Positions 54,348-64,000 of a stretch of DNA of 64,000 nt are shown one piece after another. A model generated the notes under the pieces. It saw only the letters and a list, made by a program, of their open reading frames with translations. It searched no databases and had not been told where the DNA came from. This DNA is from Wyeomyia smithii. Lineage: Eukaryota > Arthropoda > Insecta > Diptera > Culicidae. The stretch is from contig NC_073696.1 of assembly GCF_029784165.1 (NCBI RefSeq), positions 21,409,530-21,473,529 of the forward strand. The letters are read 5' to 3'. The translations under genes were made by a program, and so were the position numbers. Position 1 is the first letter of the stretch. The number at the start of each line of letters is the position of its first letter.

Positions 54348-55812
54348 GTGAGTAATTGGTGCAATATGAAAGGCACGAGCGTAGCCTTCAAGTGCCAGGG
54401 GTGACGAAACGTAAAACAAACAAGTTAACAGGCTTATGCTGAGTGCCTTACAATAATTGGGATTATAATTTATTATCAATCGTATATAGGCTCAGACAAA
54501 CTTTGGGGAAATGAAACCTGGAGGGAGGATAAAACATAAACAACGAAAGTCGCATGAAAAACATTCCAGTAGTTGTTGTTATTATTTAGCTGACAAATCA
54601 AAATGATTCCGATACTTTGTCATCGCAACCTAGCAATAAATACGTTCTCAGAATTGATAGCTTGTATGGGAAATTTATCGACGGGTTTTTCACTACACAT
54701 GATTTATCAAGAGCGAAATCGAGAATAAAAGTTTTTTGTTAATACAGCACAACAAATTGGGCAGTCCAGTATCCACAACTCCAACCTCCAAGTTTTAGGC
54801 TTGGCGGTGTGCATTCTAGACATTTCTTGATAATTCTTTAATTCTTAATATATGTGATCTGTAATCTAACGGATTATTGCGTTCAATATTTACAAATTTA
54901 CCAAATCGCAAAACTGTAACCAATAGAATTTTGGATCATTATAATGGAACCTTTGCACATATTTCAATGCGATATCGAAGAGTGAGCATTTAACATTTGA
55001 AGTCAAGAAAAGCATCTCGAAAATACATAGCATCTGTCACTATCTAGACGCTTTATAAAGCTTAACTCAATCAAAATTGGTAAAAAATCTGTGTCAATTT
55101 AGTTCGCTGTGACAAGCCTTCTCAAAAACCCGGAATAACACACTGAAAATATTTTTTCGTTATTCTCTGCACGCACATTTCGTAAACATGAAATTCGTAG
55201 ATTGTACAGCACTTTTGTTGATTGTATAGAACATTCGTATTGCAAGTTATCGAAGAGAATTGCAATATTACGCATAATTTGCACAATTCACGAATGCACT
55301 TTCGTACGAACGTGGATAACAACGAGCACAAAAACGAAAGCACGAGTATTTACTCGAGCGAAATTTTCGTGTTCTGTTATTTTTGATTTCGTAGAATGTA
55401 CCGTTTTGCGTCAACCGTCGAACAGTCTCAAACTTCGAACACTTTTACAATAAAAATTGAATCATTATAGCTAGCGTAACAAAAAGAATGGTTATTATCT
55501 GAGAGAGAGGCGCCAGCTCAATGACAGTTCGATTATGTTTTCGTCTACTTCGTTTTCGTTTCTGTGCGAGAAAAATATCTCACAATAGTTTCAATCAAGT
55601 CAGCAGGCGCACCTGTCTCTCGTTTTGATGATGATATTATTCAAAAATATGTTCAAACTTGAGATGATTGTCATATCGGTTGAATATTAAATAATGTTTT
55701 GATGTAGCGATAGTAGATTCATGGATTCAGTTTCCGTCCGTGCAATTAAGATTTAGTAGTCTTGATAACCTTCTGTGAATAAAGGTTGAATACAATGGGA
55801 TTTGTCTACATT
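54348..55812. other. Putative intron of the second gene, first part
   Basis: AT-rich noncoding sequence after the GTGAGT donor at 54348. No exon recognised here or in the remaining 8 kb of the window. Confidence 0.45.
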
Positions 55813-55815
55813 TTT

Positions 55816-57328
55816 GCCTTTCTCCTAGAAAGGTATAGCAATCACTTGCAAAACCGAAAGTATAAAAGTGCTCCAAAGGGCCGAATGGCATATATCACTC
55901 GACTCAGCTCGACGAGCTGAGCATTTTCTGTATGTATGTGTGTGTGTATGTGTGTGTGTATGTGCATATTTTTATTCTCACTCACTTTTCTCAGAGATAG
56001 CTGCACCGATTTTCATGAAATTAATTGCAAATGAAAGGTCTTGGTTCCCCATAAGACCCTATTAAATTTCATTGTGATCGGATTTTTAGTTTAGAAGTTA
56101 TGTATCAAAATGTAAAAATCATGAAATATCATTATCTCAAAAACTACACTGCCGATTTGAACAAAATTAGTTTCAAAGGAACGGGCTACCTGAAATGCCC
56201 TTAAATTTTGAATTTTATGAAGATTGAACTTGTGGTTCAAAAGTTATGAAAAGAAACGTGTCTTGAAGACTGTTTAATCTCACTCATGTTTCTCAGAGAT
56301 GGCTGGACCGATTCTCATAAAATTAGTGTCAAATGGAAGGTCTAGTTGCCCCATAAGACCCTATTGATTTGTTTTGCAATCGGACTATTACTTTGCCTGT
56401 TATGTTTAAAAATGTGAAATCCAGCTATGAAAAGGAACTTATTCCGAAGACTACTTGGACTTACTCACTTTTCTCAGAGATGGCTGACCCGATTTCTACA
56501 AAATTAGTGTAAAACTAAAAGTCTAGCTGCCTCATAACACCCTATTGAATTTTACTGTAATCGAACTGTAACTTCGTCCGTAATGTACCGAAATGTGAAA
56601 ATCACGAAACTTCATTATCTCAGAAACTACACAACCGATTTGATCAATATTATTATTAGATGAGCGGGCTAGCTGAGAGTTAATTGATGAACAACACAGG
56701 TTAACAGAATCTAAAAGTGGTTGTCTTTAAATTCAAAAGGGTGTCCAGGGTCAATGTTTGGTTTCTATGCATCATCTCGATTACTGAAATATCCATATTG
56801 AGTATTATTCGGTCATTTTCGACTGTTTCCTAGAAGTTGCCATTTAGCAAATTTAAATGGTGCCTGACGTCAATTGTTAGCTCCTTGCATCATTCTGGAT
56901 CTCGAGATGTGCAGAAATTTGTGTATCATTCGTACGGAACCCCTCCTTTCTAAAAGATGGAGGGGTGTCGAACCATTATGGACATATTTGTTACCCCTAA
57001 AAACATTCACATGCTAAATTTGGTTCCATTTACTCGATTAGTTCTTAAGTTGTGCAGAAATTTATGTTTCATTTGTCAGAAGAGGGAGGGGTCTCAAACT
57101 ATCATAGGAACCTTTATCAGCACCAAAAACCCCTACATACAAATTTTCACGTCGATCGGTTCGGCAGTTTTCGAACCTATATGGATCAGACAGACAGACC
57201 GACTTGCATTTTTATATGTATAGATTACAACATCAATATTTCAGAACCTAAAGAGTTAATATACATTTATTGGGTTGAAACGTTAATGTAAATCTATTTT
57301 AACAAATAAAAGTTTGAATGAGAAAGGC
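55816..57328 (+). mobile_element. Composite satellite-like element of about 1.5 kb
   Basis: The ends GCCTTTCTC (55816-55824) and GAGAAAGGC (57320-57328) are inverted. Three noncoding tandem-repeat modules lie in order inside: roughly 180-300-bp units with a CTCAGAGATGGCTG core near 55990, 56291 and 56472; then a 120-bp module like that of 27338-28880 (about 56700-56900); then the CCCCTCC-palindrome module like that of 6020-6545 (about 56930-57200). A TGTGTATG microsatellite is at 55937-55965. It has no transposase and must be mobilised in trans if mobile. Confidence 0.75.
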
Positions 57329-57329
57329 T

Positions 57330-58620
57330 GGGTCTGACCGCTAGGTGGATTAATTTAGGTTTTTCATCGACATTCAATTGATCCATTTTTTTCAACGCGG
57401 TGGATAGAATTCAGCGACGTGAGAGGCGGTTGGAAACGGACAAATGCATTGAAGGTATGCAACGCATGTTAACCAGCTCAAAATAATAACCAATCCAGTC
57501 GATGTGTCGCTTCCGCGCAATGCTCTTCAGGCAAATAAATGTTGCGAATCCAAAAGAACTTTAATTTCACAGTGACAGGCACCAGCAATGTGTTATTGTT
57601 TTTGGGTGGTTGATGCAAGTGCTTTTAAGCAGTGCCTTCAAGGATTGTTTCCGATATCAACTGTGCCATTATTGCCTAGTAACATCCCGCCTATGTGAGT
57701 TTTACATCTATACTGGGGGTGTCATTATTATTATTGTTCTTGCTTTGGGCTTATTACAATTTTTACATCATGTTAGGAAATGGTTATATATTATTTTACT
57801 AAAGAAAACTCCAACATATTTTACAATATATATGAAGAGATATTAACTTCACCGTCAATTTCAAATAATAAATAGGAATACAGTAAATATTGATTACATA
57901 GTGAAAGTTCATATTTACTTGTAAATTAAAAATAAACTATACATTTATCTTTCAGAAATATTTATTTCAAAATATCTTGAAAAAATAAATGCTGGACTAA
58001 TTTACATCGACTACGATACTCTCCATATTTCATTTCATCAGGCCTACCGGTTCTCAATGACATTTCTTGCCTGGTTCGTGAGCATAAAAACAAAGCCAGC
58101 TGGCGCCAATTTCTCTCAGGTTATTATATACCATTTTGTTCCTTGGAATGTCCTTTACCCAGTGATGTATAGTTATTTATTGTAGGACCACTTTCGGGAA
58201 ATCAGCAGGCGTTGAAAAAAGTGTCGGTCAGCACGGTTGGCCTATCTATCTCATAACGATTACGTTGAAGTGTTCGGCATTTGATTCAAAGCCGATTTCT
58301 AAATTCATGAACAAAACGTGTTTAAACCTATATAAATAACATTTAATTGCAACAACAATAAAATAGCCTAAATGCTAAACCTTTGAGATCGATGAGAAAA
58401 TTCATTTTCGTTGATTTTTCAGTGCAAGAAGTTACATCACAGCTTAAATGTTCGAAATTTGATGCAGTACAGTATATGTTATTGCGTAAGCTCACTAATA
58501 TTTCGTACTATTTACAGCGCTTGTTTGTACGATTGATTTTCGTTCATTATTATAATCTTTCGTTACGTACCAATACGAATAGAAATCTGTAACAATTATG
58601 ACAGTTCTTCAGTTTTTTTT
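57330..58620. other. Noncoding stretch, no gene seen
   Basis: AT-rich; short frames without recognisable domains. Confidence 0.45.
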
Positions 58621-58626
58621 TGCTCG

Positions 58627-58815
58627 CCGGATGTAGGTAGGTAAAGGCCACCACGGCCCATCTCGCAATGATGACCTTTTTGCGAGACGACGCGGATTAA
58701 ATCTGGCAAAAATCTGTCTCATTTTCAAATATCTGACATATTCTGAGGTTTATCTGTTTGTCTGGCGCGCAAACAGAAATCTGGCAAAATCCAGATTTAT
58801 CTGGCTTACTGGCAA
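58627..58815. repeat. hAT-MITE-like dispersed repeat
   Basis: The first 150 bp match 25619-25768. The right end continues through AAATCTGGCAAAATCCAGAT to ACTGGCAACGTTG, which resembles the CTGGCAACGCTG terminus of the hAT MITE at 2435-2754. The left terminus and target duplication were not resolved. Confidence 0.65.
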
Positions 58816-58819
58816 CGTT

Positions 58820-59428
58820 GACTACAGCAGGCATCCAACTGATGATCCAAAACATAATCCAGATGAATAAAGTAAACGAAAATGAACGTAAAAGATGCAA
58901 TGTGGGAAAATGTTTCTCAAAGGAATTCCTGGAACTTGTACAATTTTGAGAAAGTTGAGGATGTAGATGTTTACCACTGGCAGATAGAAAAAAGCGACTA
59001 GCAGAGATCTCAGACAAAATCATACACTCCAGTACTATCACTAAACTGAAATGCTGAATTTGTGCTCTTGGAAGACTCGGAAATAGTGGAAAAAGTTCGC
59101 AATCCCGTGGAAGTATCAGATGAAACAGCGTTTCATGCAATTGCCGTGAGACCAATTTTAAGCGACATGTGAAACGATTTCAATAGATGTTTCTATGGGG
59201 TAGAGATTTGATTTTGTACAAATAATTCGTTGAACTACGTCTTGGTTTTCTATACTGGGGTACATTATTTGTAAATGAAAAAGGACCACATGATGAACAA
59301 CAATAACCAATATGTTATTGGATAAATCAAATGTTGGACAACTTGAAATATAGCATTATCATAACATCGCATAGCGGTAAAAATCGATTAAAAGTTTCTA
59401 GTATAGACAAGATTAGCAAACACCAACC
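58820..59428. other. Noncoding stretch, no gene recognised
   Basis: A frame around 59030-59160 looks slightly coding-like but is broken and unmatched to anything I recognise. Confidence 0.4.
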
Positions 59429-59430
59429 AT

Positions 59431-59861
59431 TTAAGGGCTATTCCCACTGCTTCCGTTCCGGGACCGGGCCGTGTCCGGGACTTTTCATGCATTCACACTG
59501 CGCCGTGCTTGAACCGTGCCTGCGCCGCGCTCTGGCTGAGAAATGTTGATGCGTGTATGTGAAAGAACGTCTTCCTCTTTTTTTCATACCGCAGCTCACT
59601 CCACGCGAAATATGTAACTACAACATACACGCATCCACCCGAGTGCCTTCCGTGCACTCTCCGGCCAACACAAAGTATCGTCGGCAACGATATTTTTTCT
59701 CTCACACGGCGGCAGCACGACGGCAACTCAGCGCTGCCCCGGTCGGGGTCGGTGTGAATGCGTTCATAAAAACGCATGCAATCAATCTCAAACGAGCCCG
59801 GACGACACATGGAACAGACACGGCCCGGTCCCGGTACGGAAGCAGTGGGAATAGCCCTTTA
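59431..59861 (+). mobile_element. Complete Harbinger-like MITE with TTA target duplication
   Basis: Element 59434-59858 (425 bp) has 42-bp terminal inverted repeats beginning AGGGCTATTCCCACTGCTTC, with a single mismatch, flanked by TTA at 59431-59433 and 59859-59861. A 3-bp TWA-type duplication is characteristic of PIF/Harbinger transposons. The interior is GC-rich and noncoding. Two truncated relatives lie at 37170-37570 and 37750-38060. Confidence 0.88.
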
Positions 59862-59864
59862 GTG

Positions 59865-60310
59865 AGTAAAAATATGTATGCTTGAACTTAAACTAATTTG
59901 GTGTCTTCAGGATGAAGGATTTTTGAAAAGTTTGAAACAATCCTCTTTCCTGAACAGTTTGTTAACCTGCTATCAGAACGTTATGATAACTGATGACTGA
60001 TGTCTTGAAGGAAAACATGCTGGTAAAGGCAACAGTATCGTAAAGTACATGTGGAACAGAGTGTCGCTGGTCTCTCGTCGTCTATCGTTTCACCGGAATT
60101 TCTATTCGTGTGCAATCGAGGAAAAAGTACAATACTGCCGCTGATGGTGATTAATAGTTTATCTCGTGAAGATGGTTACCATAAAACCCATTAACTGCTT
60201 TTGAAGAAGAATTAAATGGAAGTATATTCAATTCTCAATTTTCAAAATTTATTTACTTCATAAACTACTTTATAAGAATTGAATTGAATTGTAGGCAAAT
60301 AAAAAAATCT
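59865..60310. other. Noncoding stretch, no gene seen
   Basis: Nothing recognised. Confidence 0.45.
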
Positions 60311-60312
60311 AT

Positions 60313-60542
60313 TTAACCCTCTCTTTACCATGGTTACTCTAGAGCACCACAGGTTTGGAAGCGAAAAGCCTTTCGAAATATTTACCAATGCTACTCAGAA
60401 TGCATAAATATATTCTTGAACAATATACTGATTGTTCAAGAATATATTTATGCATTTCGAGTAGGATTGGTAAATATTTCGACAGGTTTTTTGCATCCAA
60501 ACGTGTGGTGCTCTAGAGTAACCATGGTAGAGAAAGGGTTAA
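60313..60542. mobile_element. Fully palindromic piggyBac-like MITE with TTAA duplication
   Basis: TTAA at 60313-60316 and 60539-60542 flanks a 222-bp element starting CCCT and ending AGGG, as in piggyBac-superfamily elements. Arms 60317-60424 and 60431-60538 are each 108 bp and pair almost throughout around a 6-nt loop (ATACTG). There is no ORF. Confidence 0.9.
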
Positions 60543-60544
60543 CA

Positions 60545-61000
60545 AGTAAAAAACAAAAATAGATGTTTTGAGACTTCAAAGCTTTCGTACTGCTGCAAAA
60601 TGAGTTTATCGTTGTAAGTGATGATTGTTACGATTTTTGTCAAAATTCGTTGCATAAGACTGCTGCAGAAAACATGCCGAAGACGTACGATCCCTAATAA
60701 ATTTGACTTGATGAGTACGACAACAACGTTTATCTCGATAATGTATGAGTGGATTTGAGAGATGAAACTCTTGTTTTCAAGCAAAAAATGAAATAACTCT
60801 GTTACAAACAAATACGGCAGACTTAAAAAACAACAACAGGCACAGTACCACCAAGTGAAAATGAATGGTCATAATACTTTGTAAATATTGCATCTGCTTC
60901 AAAAATTCAAAAACCGGATGAAAACCGATTCGTTTCGATAGTTTGTAGTGAGCCCGGAGTGTAAGCTGGATATCTAACATCACGCCATAATCTCTAACTC
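60545..61000. other. Noncoding stretch, no gene seen
   Basis: Nothing recognised. Confidence 0.45.
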
Positions 61001-61003
61001 AGC

Positions 61004-61862
61004 TTACGCACTGGAGAGCTGGCCCAAACGAGCTGTATGAAAAGCTAAAGAATGGTTGATGCTTTCTGTTGAAATTAATGACGTAACATTTTTCTCCGCT
61101 ACGTCTCCAATAATGAGCCGTGTACGTTGCGGAAATATAACAGCAACGTCTCTAATGAAGAGTGAGAATAAAAGTGGGCCCAGATTACTTCTTTGCGGCA
61201 CTTCAGAAAAAGTTGTGAATGGCTCAGAATGTGACAATCCAAAACTAGCACTTACAACTCTGGCAGAGTTACATATGATCGAAACCATCTCACAAGCACG
61301 GCACAGAGTCCCAGTTCATCCAGTTTTCGTAGACGGATTGAAGGCTGCCTTGAAATCCGTGAACACAGCATCAACTTGTAAGCCCGCATCCATTTAACAA
61401 GTACATAATGAAAAGAACTGCCACAGATTGGTTGTCAAATTCATGTTGATAACGAGAAATGTAATTCTTATATGATGCACACACCACTGTTTTGATGACT
61501 ATTTCGAAAGTTTTGAAGCAAGCACATAATGTTGTGATTCCTCAATAGTTGGCTACCCTAGTAACAATATTGTTTTTATCAAAGTTTTATAGCGCTCAAT
61601 ACAGCCAAAATAGCGCTATAAAACTTTGATAGAACGAGTTTTGTTATTTGGGTATTTTGCTTCTATGGATCGGCGTGAGCATTGAATTTTTCCATCTGGC
61701 AGAAAACAATCCTTGTTGCAGAGAGAGCGAGAGAGAGATTGGAGCTTGACAAGAGACGCCATTTCCGTCACCCACCAGCAATTTTTTCCACAAAGATGGT
61801 GGGATTTCTTGACAAGTGGAATGTTTTAGTATTTGTATCACGCTCGAAACCGTACTCTTCAT
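61004..61862 (-). pseudogene. Jockey-like non-LTR reverse transcriptase relic
   Basis: Minus-strand pieces read SARWKNSMLTPIHRSKIPK near 61690 (the stretch before the RT fingers), GLQVDAVFTDFKAAFNPS near 61370 (motif A with the catalytic Asp replaced by Asn) and EVPQRSNLGPLLFSLFIRDV near 61190 (motif B). The sequence between pieces is deleted or scrambled. Same family type as the relic at 17835-18280. Confidence 0.8.
61577..61631. repeat. Short perfect inverted repeat
   Basis: TATCAAAGTTTTATAGCGCT (61577-61596) and its exact reverse complement (61612-61631) are separated by 15 nt, inside the RT relic. It may be a remnant of a palindromic MITE. Confidence 0.8.
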
Positions 61863-61869
61863 GTACTCG

Positions 61870-62224
61870 GAAGATTCTACAATCGAAGCTGTTCTACGGA
61901 GTATCGCGTATTACAGCATTGAACTTATCAAGAACAGCAATTGCAGACGAAAAAGCGATTTTGAAGTGCTCAGCAAATAACTCGTAAATGGAAAGATCTG
62001 TATTAAAAACATCAAAGCGATAACCATCTTCCTTTCTTTTGGATCGAACAAAATATCATAATTTTCGTGTATGTCGATGTAAACTTATTTGAACAAGCTC
62101 AATGTAATGTAAATTTTGTACTTGTTGCCAAGGATGGAAGAAGTTGTATCGCGTAACAATCATTCGGGAAAACGTACCTGAGAGTGCTATTCCTAAGCTG
62201 TCGATTCAAGCAAACTATGAGAAT
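61870..62224. other. Noncoding stretch, no gene seen
   Basis: Nothing recognised. Confidence 0.4.
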
Positions 62225-62465
62225 TACCCCGTGGTTCTGTGGTTAGCGATGTCGGTCGGCTAGCTCTCCCACACGGTTGTGATATCGGGTTCGATTCACG
62301 ATCGGGTCGAGGAACTTTTCGAGCTGGAAATTTTCTCGACCCAGCACTGGGGCTCGGTGTATCGTTGTACTTATCCTACAACATGCAAAATGTGCCGAAA
62401 AAAATATCGATAACGAATTCTCTCAACTAATCTAGATGATCGAGACCGCATTAGCCCCCAGGCTA
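62225..62465 (+). repeat. tRNA-derived SINE, second family
   Basis: A tRNA-like head carries an A box TGGTTAGCGATG (62240-62251) and a B box GGTTCGATTC (62288-62297), 37 bp apart. A tRNA-unrelated body follows, containing CAGCACTGGGGCTCGGTGTA and ending near GTGTTGTATGAG. The spacing and boxes suit an internal RNA polymerase III promoter. The head differs from the GGTTCGAGTC-type SINEs at 22771 and 45740. It resembles Feilai-type mosquito SINEs; that comparison is from memory. Confidence 0.8.
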
Positions 62466-62865
62466 GCGTGCGATATTGTGTTGTATGAGAATTACACATT
62501 CCTACGCAATTCTAGGTGATTTCAAATATAACATGCTACAATATCCGTAGACATTAACGATAACTATTTACTTCGGTGAGCAAATATCTGAACGCAACCC
62601 CACGTTCGTTTGAATTCAATATTTTGTATCCCTGGCGATAATTTTTCAAAGATTCTCGCGATACTATTGAATGCAAGTGAACGTGGATACAATAGATTTT
62701 ATCGTCCTTGAACCATTTTGTCTCCTTTATGGTTTTCGGAACAATCAGAAGTCGATAACAATCAGCAGTGTTTCTATGGATTGCTATTGCTTTTCAAATG
62801 ACACACTGAAGCGTTACATGTTATTGAAAGAGAGGTGTGATGATGATGATCATATCATATTCCGC
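62466..62865. other. Noncoding stretch, no gene seen
   Basis: Nothing recognised. Confidence 0.4.
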
Positions 62866-62867
62866 CT

Positions 62868-63025
62868 CACTTCCCCTCGGCCTTGTGTCTTTTCGGTCTT
62901 GCGTCCATTCGGCCTCGCGTCCATTCGACCTCGCGTCCATATGCCTCGTGTCCGTATGCCTGCCATCCATTATGCCTAGCGTACTATGCATTGCGTCCGT
63001 ATGCCTCGCGTCTGTATGCTTAACG
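62868..63025. repeat. 16-bp minisatellite
   Basis: Tandem degenerate copies of a unit near GCCTCGCGTCCATTCG, about 8-10 units, with ATATG/ATTCG variants. The open frames across it are a consequence of the repeat. Confidence 0.8.
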
Positions 63026-63039
63026 GAGTGTCATCGGTA

Positions 63040-63895
63040 AAAAATGGTTCAAAACCTGGAGTGTAAACGAGCAAGAGAGCCTCAAAATAGTATTCTTATA
63101 TTCCATTAAAACTCTAACTTTTGAATGAATAATTTTTTGAGTGTAATATTTTTGGAAAGACAGAATTATTATCTACAATTTGTCGAAGACGTCACACCAA
63201 TCAAACTAACCGAAGTGCTTTTTTTAATTTTATACTGATTTTTCACAATATTATGAACCACCTTATGTCGAATAAATGATCCACCCTAATGAAACATAAT
63301 GTATTCGATGCTAGTTATAGTGTAAATCATTTTACAAGCTATTTCGAGGGACTAGTGATCAATTTCAAAAGATAAATTCTAAACATTTTGAACGACGACT
63401 AAGTCCCAGAGGGTAAATTTTTGCAAAAAAAAAAATTTTTCAGATGACACCAATTCTCGACGTTTCATGCGGTTTTAAGTCATTTGGCATCAAAAAAAAA
63501 AATTCGAAAACCGAAATTTCACGTACCCCCCCCCCCCCTTGGGTGATTTTTCGGTTTTCAAAGAAGCCAAACTTCAATCGCTTTGCGCCACCCCATTTTA
63601 AATCCGATTGAGCTGAAACTTAGCACAGGGTGTTTTTTCGAGCAGGTGAACATTTTGTATAGGGGTTTTCTTTGAAATTTTCTGGTCACTTTTTTTCCAT
63701 ACGATGATTGGCGCCCTACTGGACATATTCTTCTCAAAAAAAAAGCAATATAGCTTGTTTAACATTTTTTCCGTGATTCATTCATGCACACGTTTATGCG
63801 TAGCATATTAATATAATAAAACCTCCGACACGCTCCACCGCATTTGAGTTAATTTATGTTTTTCAACTATATAAAGAAGTTTAATTTACGACCCC
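63040..63895. other. AT-rich noncoding repeat-like sequence with a poly-C tract
   Basis: A run of 13 C lies at 63526-63538, close to A-runs at 63425-63440 and 63491-63501. The surrounding text looks like decayed noncoding repeat; no gene. Confidence 0.4.
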
Positions 63896-63897
63896 AT

Positions 63898-64000
63898 GAA
63901 AACCAAAAAATCTGTATAAATCTGTATTATTTCCAGAAAATCTGTAATCTGTATATGCAGATATCTGTATGAAAAATAGGCAAACAATCTGTATAAATGC
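63898..64000. repeat. hAT-MITE-like AATCTGTAT repeat, cut by the window end
   Basis: Five or more AATCTGTAT motifs resemble the subterminal AAATCTGGA motifs of the MITE at 2435-2754. Incomplete at the right edge. Confidence 0.4.

Noticed and set aside
58697..59155. 152-codon minus-strand frame
   Set aside because: It overlaps a hAT-like repeat at one end and has no recognised domain; hydrophobic content looks compositional.
1..64000. Endogenous viral insertions (flavivirus-, rhabdovirus- or chuvirus-like), common in mosquito genomes
   Set aside because: None of the open frames resembles a viral polymerase, nucleoprotein or glycoprotein that I can recognise; a profile search could still find a decayed fragment.

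Overview
This looks like a nuclear genomic window from an insect, most probably a culicine mosquito. It is AT-rich and dense with decayed transposable elements of the kinds typical of mosquito genomes: mariner/Tc1 relatives, RTE- and Jockey-group non-LTR fragments, tRNA-derived SINEs, and hAT-, Harbinger- and piggyBac-type MITEs. Only one complete host gene is visible, in seven exons with small GT-AG introns. There are no bacterial-style operons, no rRNA, no canonical tRNA gene and no CRISPR array. The species call is inference from repeat content and gene structure; no species-specific marker was identified.

Layout. 1-4.8 kb: a TIR-bounded mariner-like copy (493-1771), a cluster of TATCGATA motifs, a hAT-type MITE with perfect 8-bp target duplications (2435-2754), and the upstream region of the main gene. 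4.8-12.2 kb: a plus-strand gene that I join as seven exons (4802-4919, 5330-5452, 6880-7101, 7160-7639, 7706-10345, 10399-10533, 10596-11641). It encodes a secreted protein of about 1587 residues with a signal peptide, three full von Willebrand factor C (VWC) domains, a very long Thr/Ser-rich mucin-like region and a C-terminal half VWC. It resembles the insect extracellular-matrix protein tenectin. Every intron is phase 1. 12.3-23.4 kb: intergenic, with a foldback MITE, a Tc1 relic, a TATA/CCAAT promoter-like block followed by a 21-bp minisatellite, and a Jockey-like reverse transcriptase relic.

23.4-35.5 kb is the most structured repeat region. A broken minus-strand RTE retrotransposon carries nested insertions: an 896-bp foldback element with a 9-bp duplication, and a 166-bp near-perfect hairpin with an 8-bp duplication. 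It is followed by a 120-bp-periodic satellite-like element, an unclassified TIR element and a large inverted repeat with arms of about 530 bp. 36-53.8 kb: mariner relics, an inverted pair of Harbinger-like MITEs, a possible THAP-domain fragment, SINEs, a GC-richer candidate noncoding first exon (about 43.8-44.1 kb), a 1.6-kb hAT element, an RTE fragment and a Tc1 relic.

53.8-64 kb: a second host gene appears to begin. A 179-codon coding exon (53811-54347) ends at a strong splice donor just inside a hydrophobic segment. It may be the N-terminus of a rhomboid-like membrane protein; the rest lies outside the window. Its putative intron holds a composite satellite element, a perfect Harbinger-like MITE, a fully palindromic piggyBac-like element, RT relics, a SINE and a minisatellite. 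No functional link between the two host genes is visible. The more unusual material is the repeat architecture: palindromes, nested insertions and modular tandem-repeat elements.
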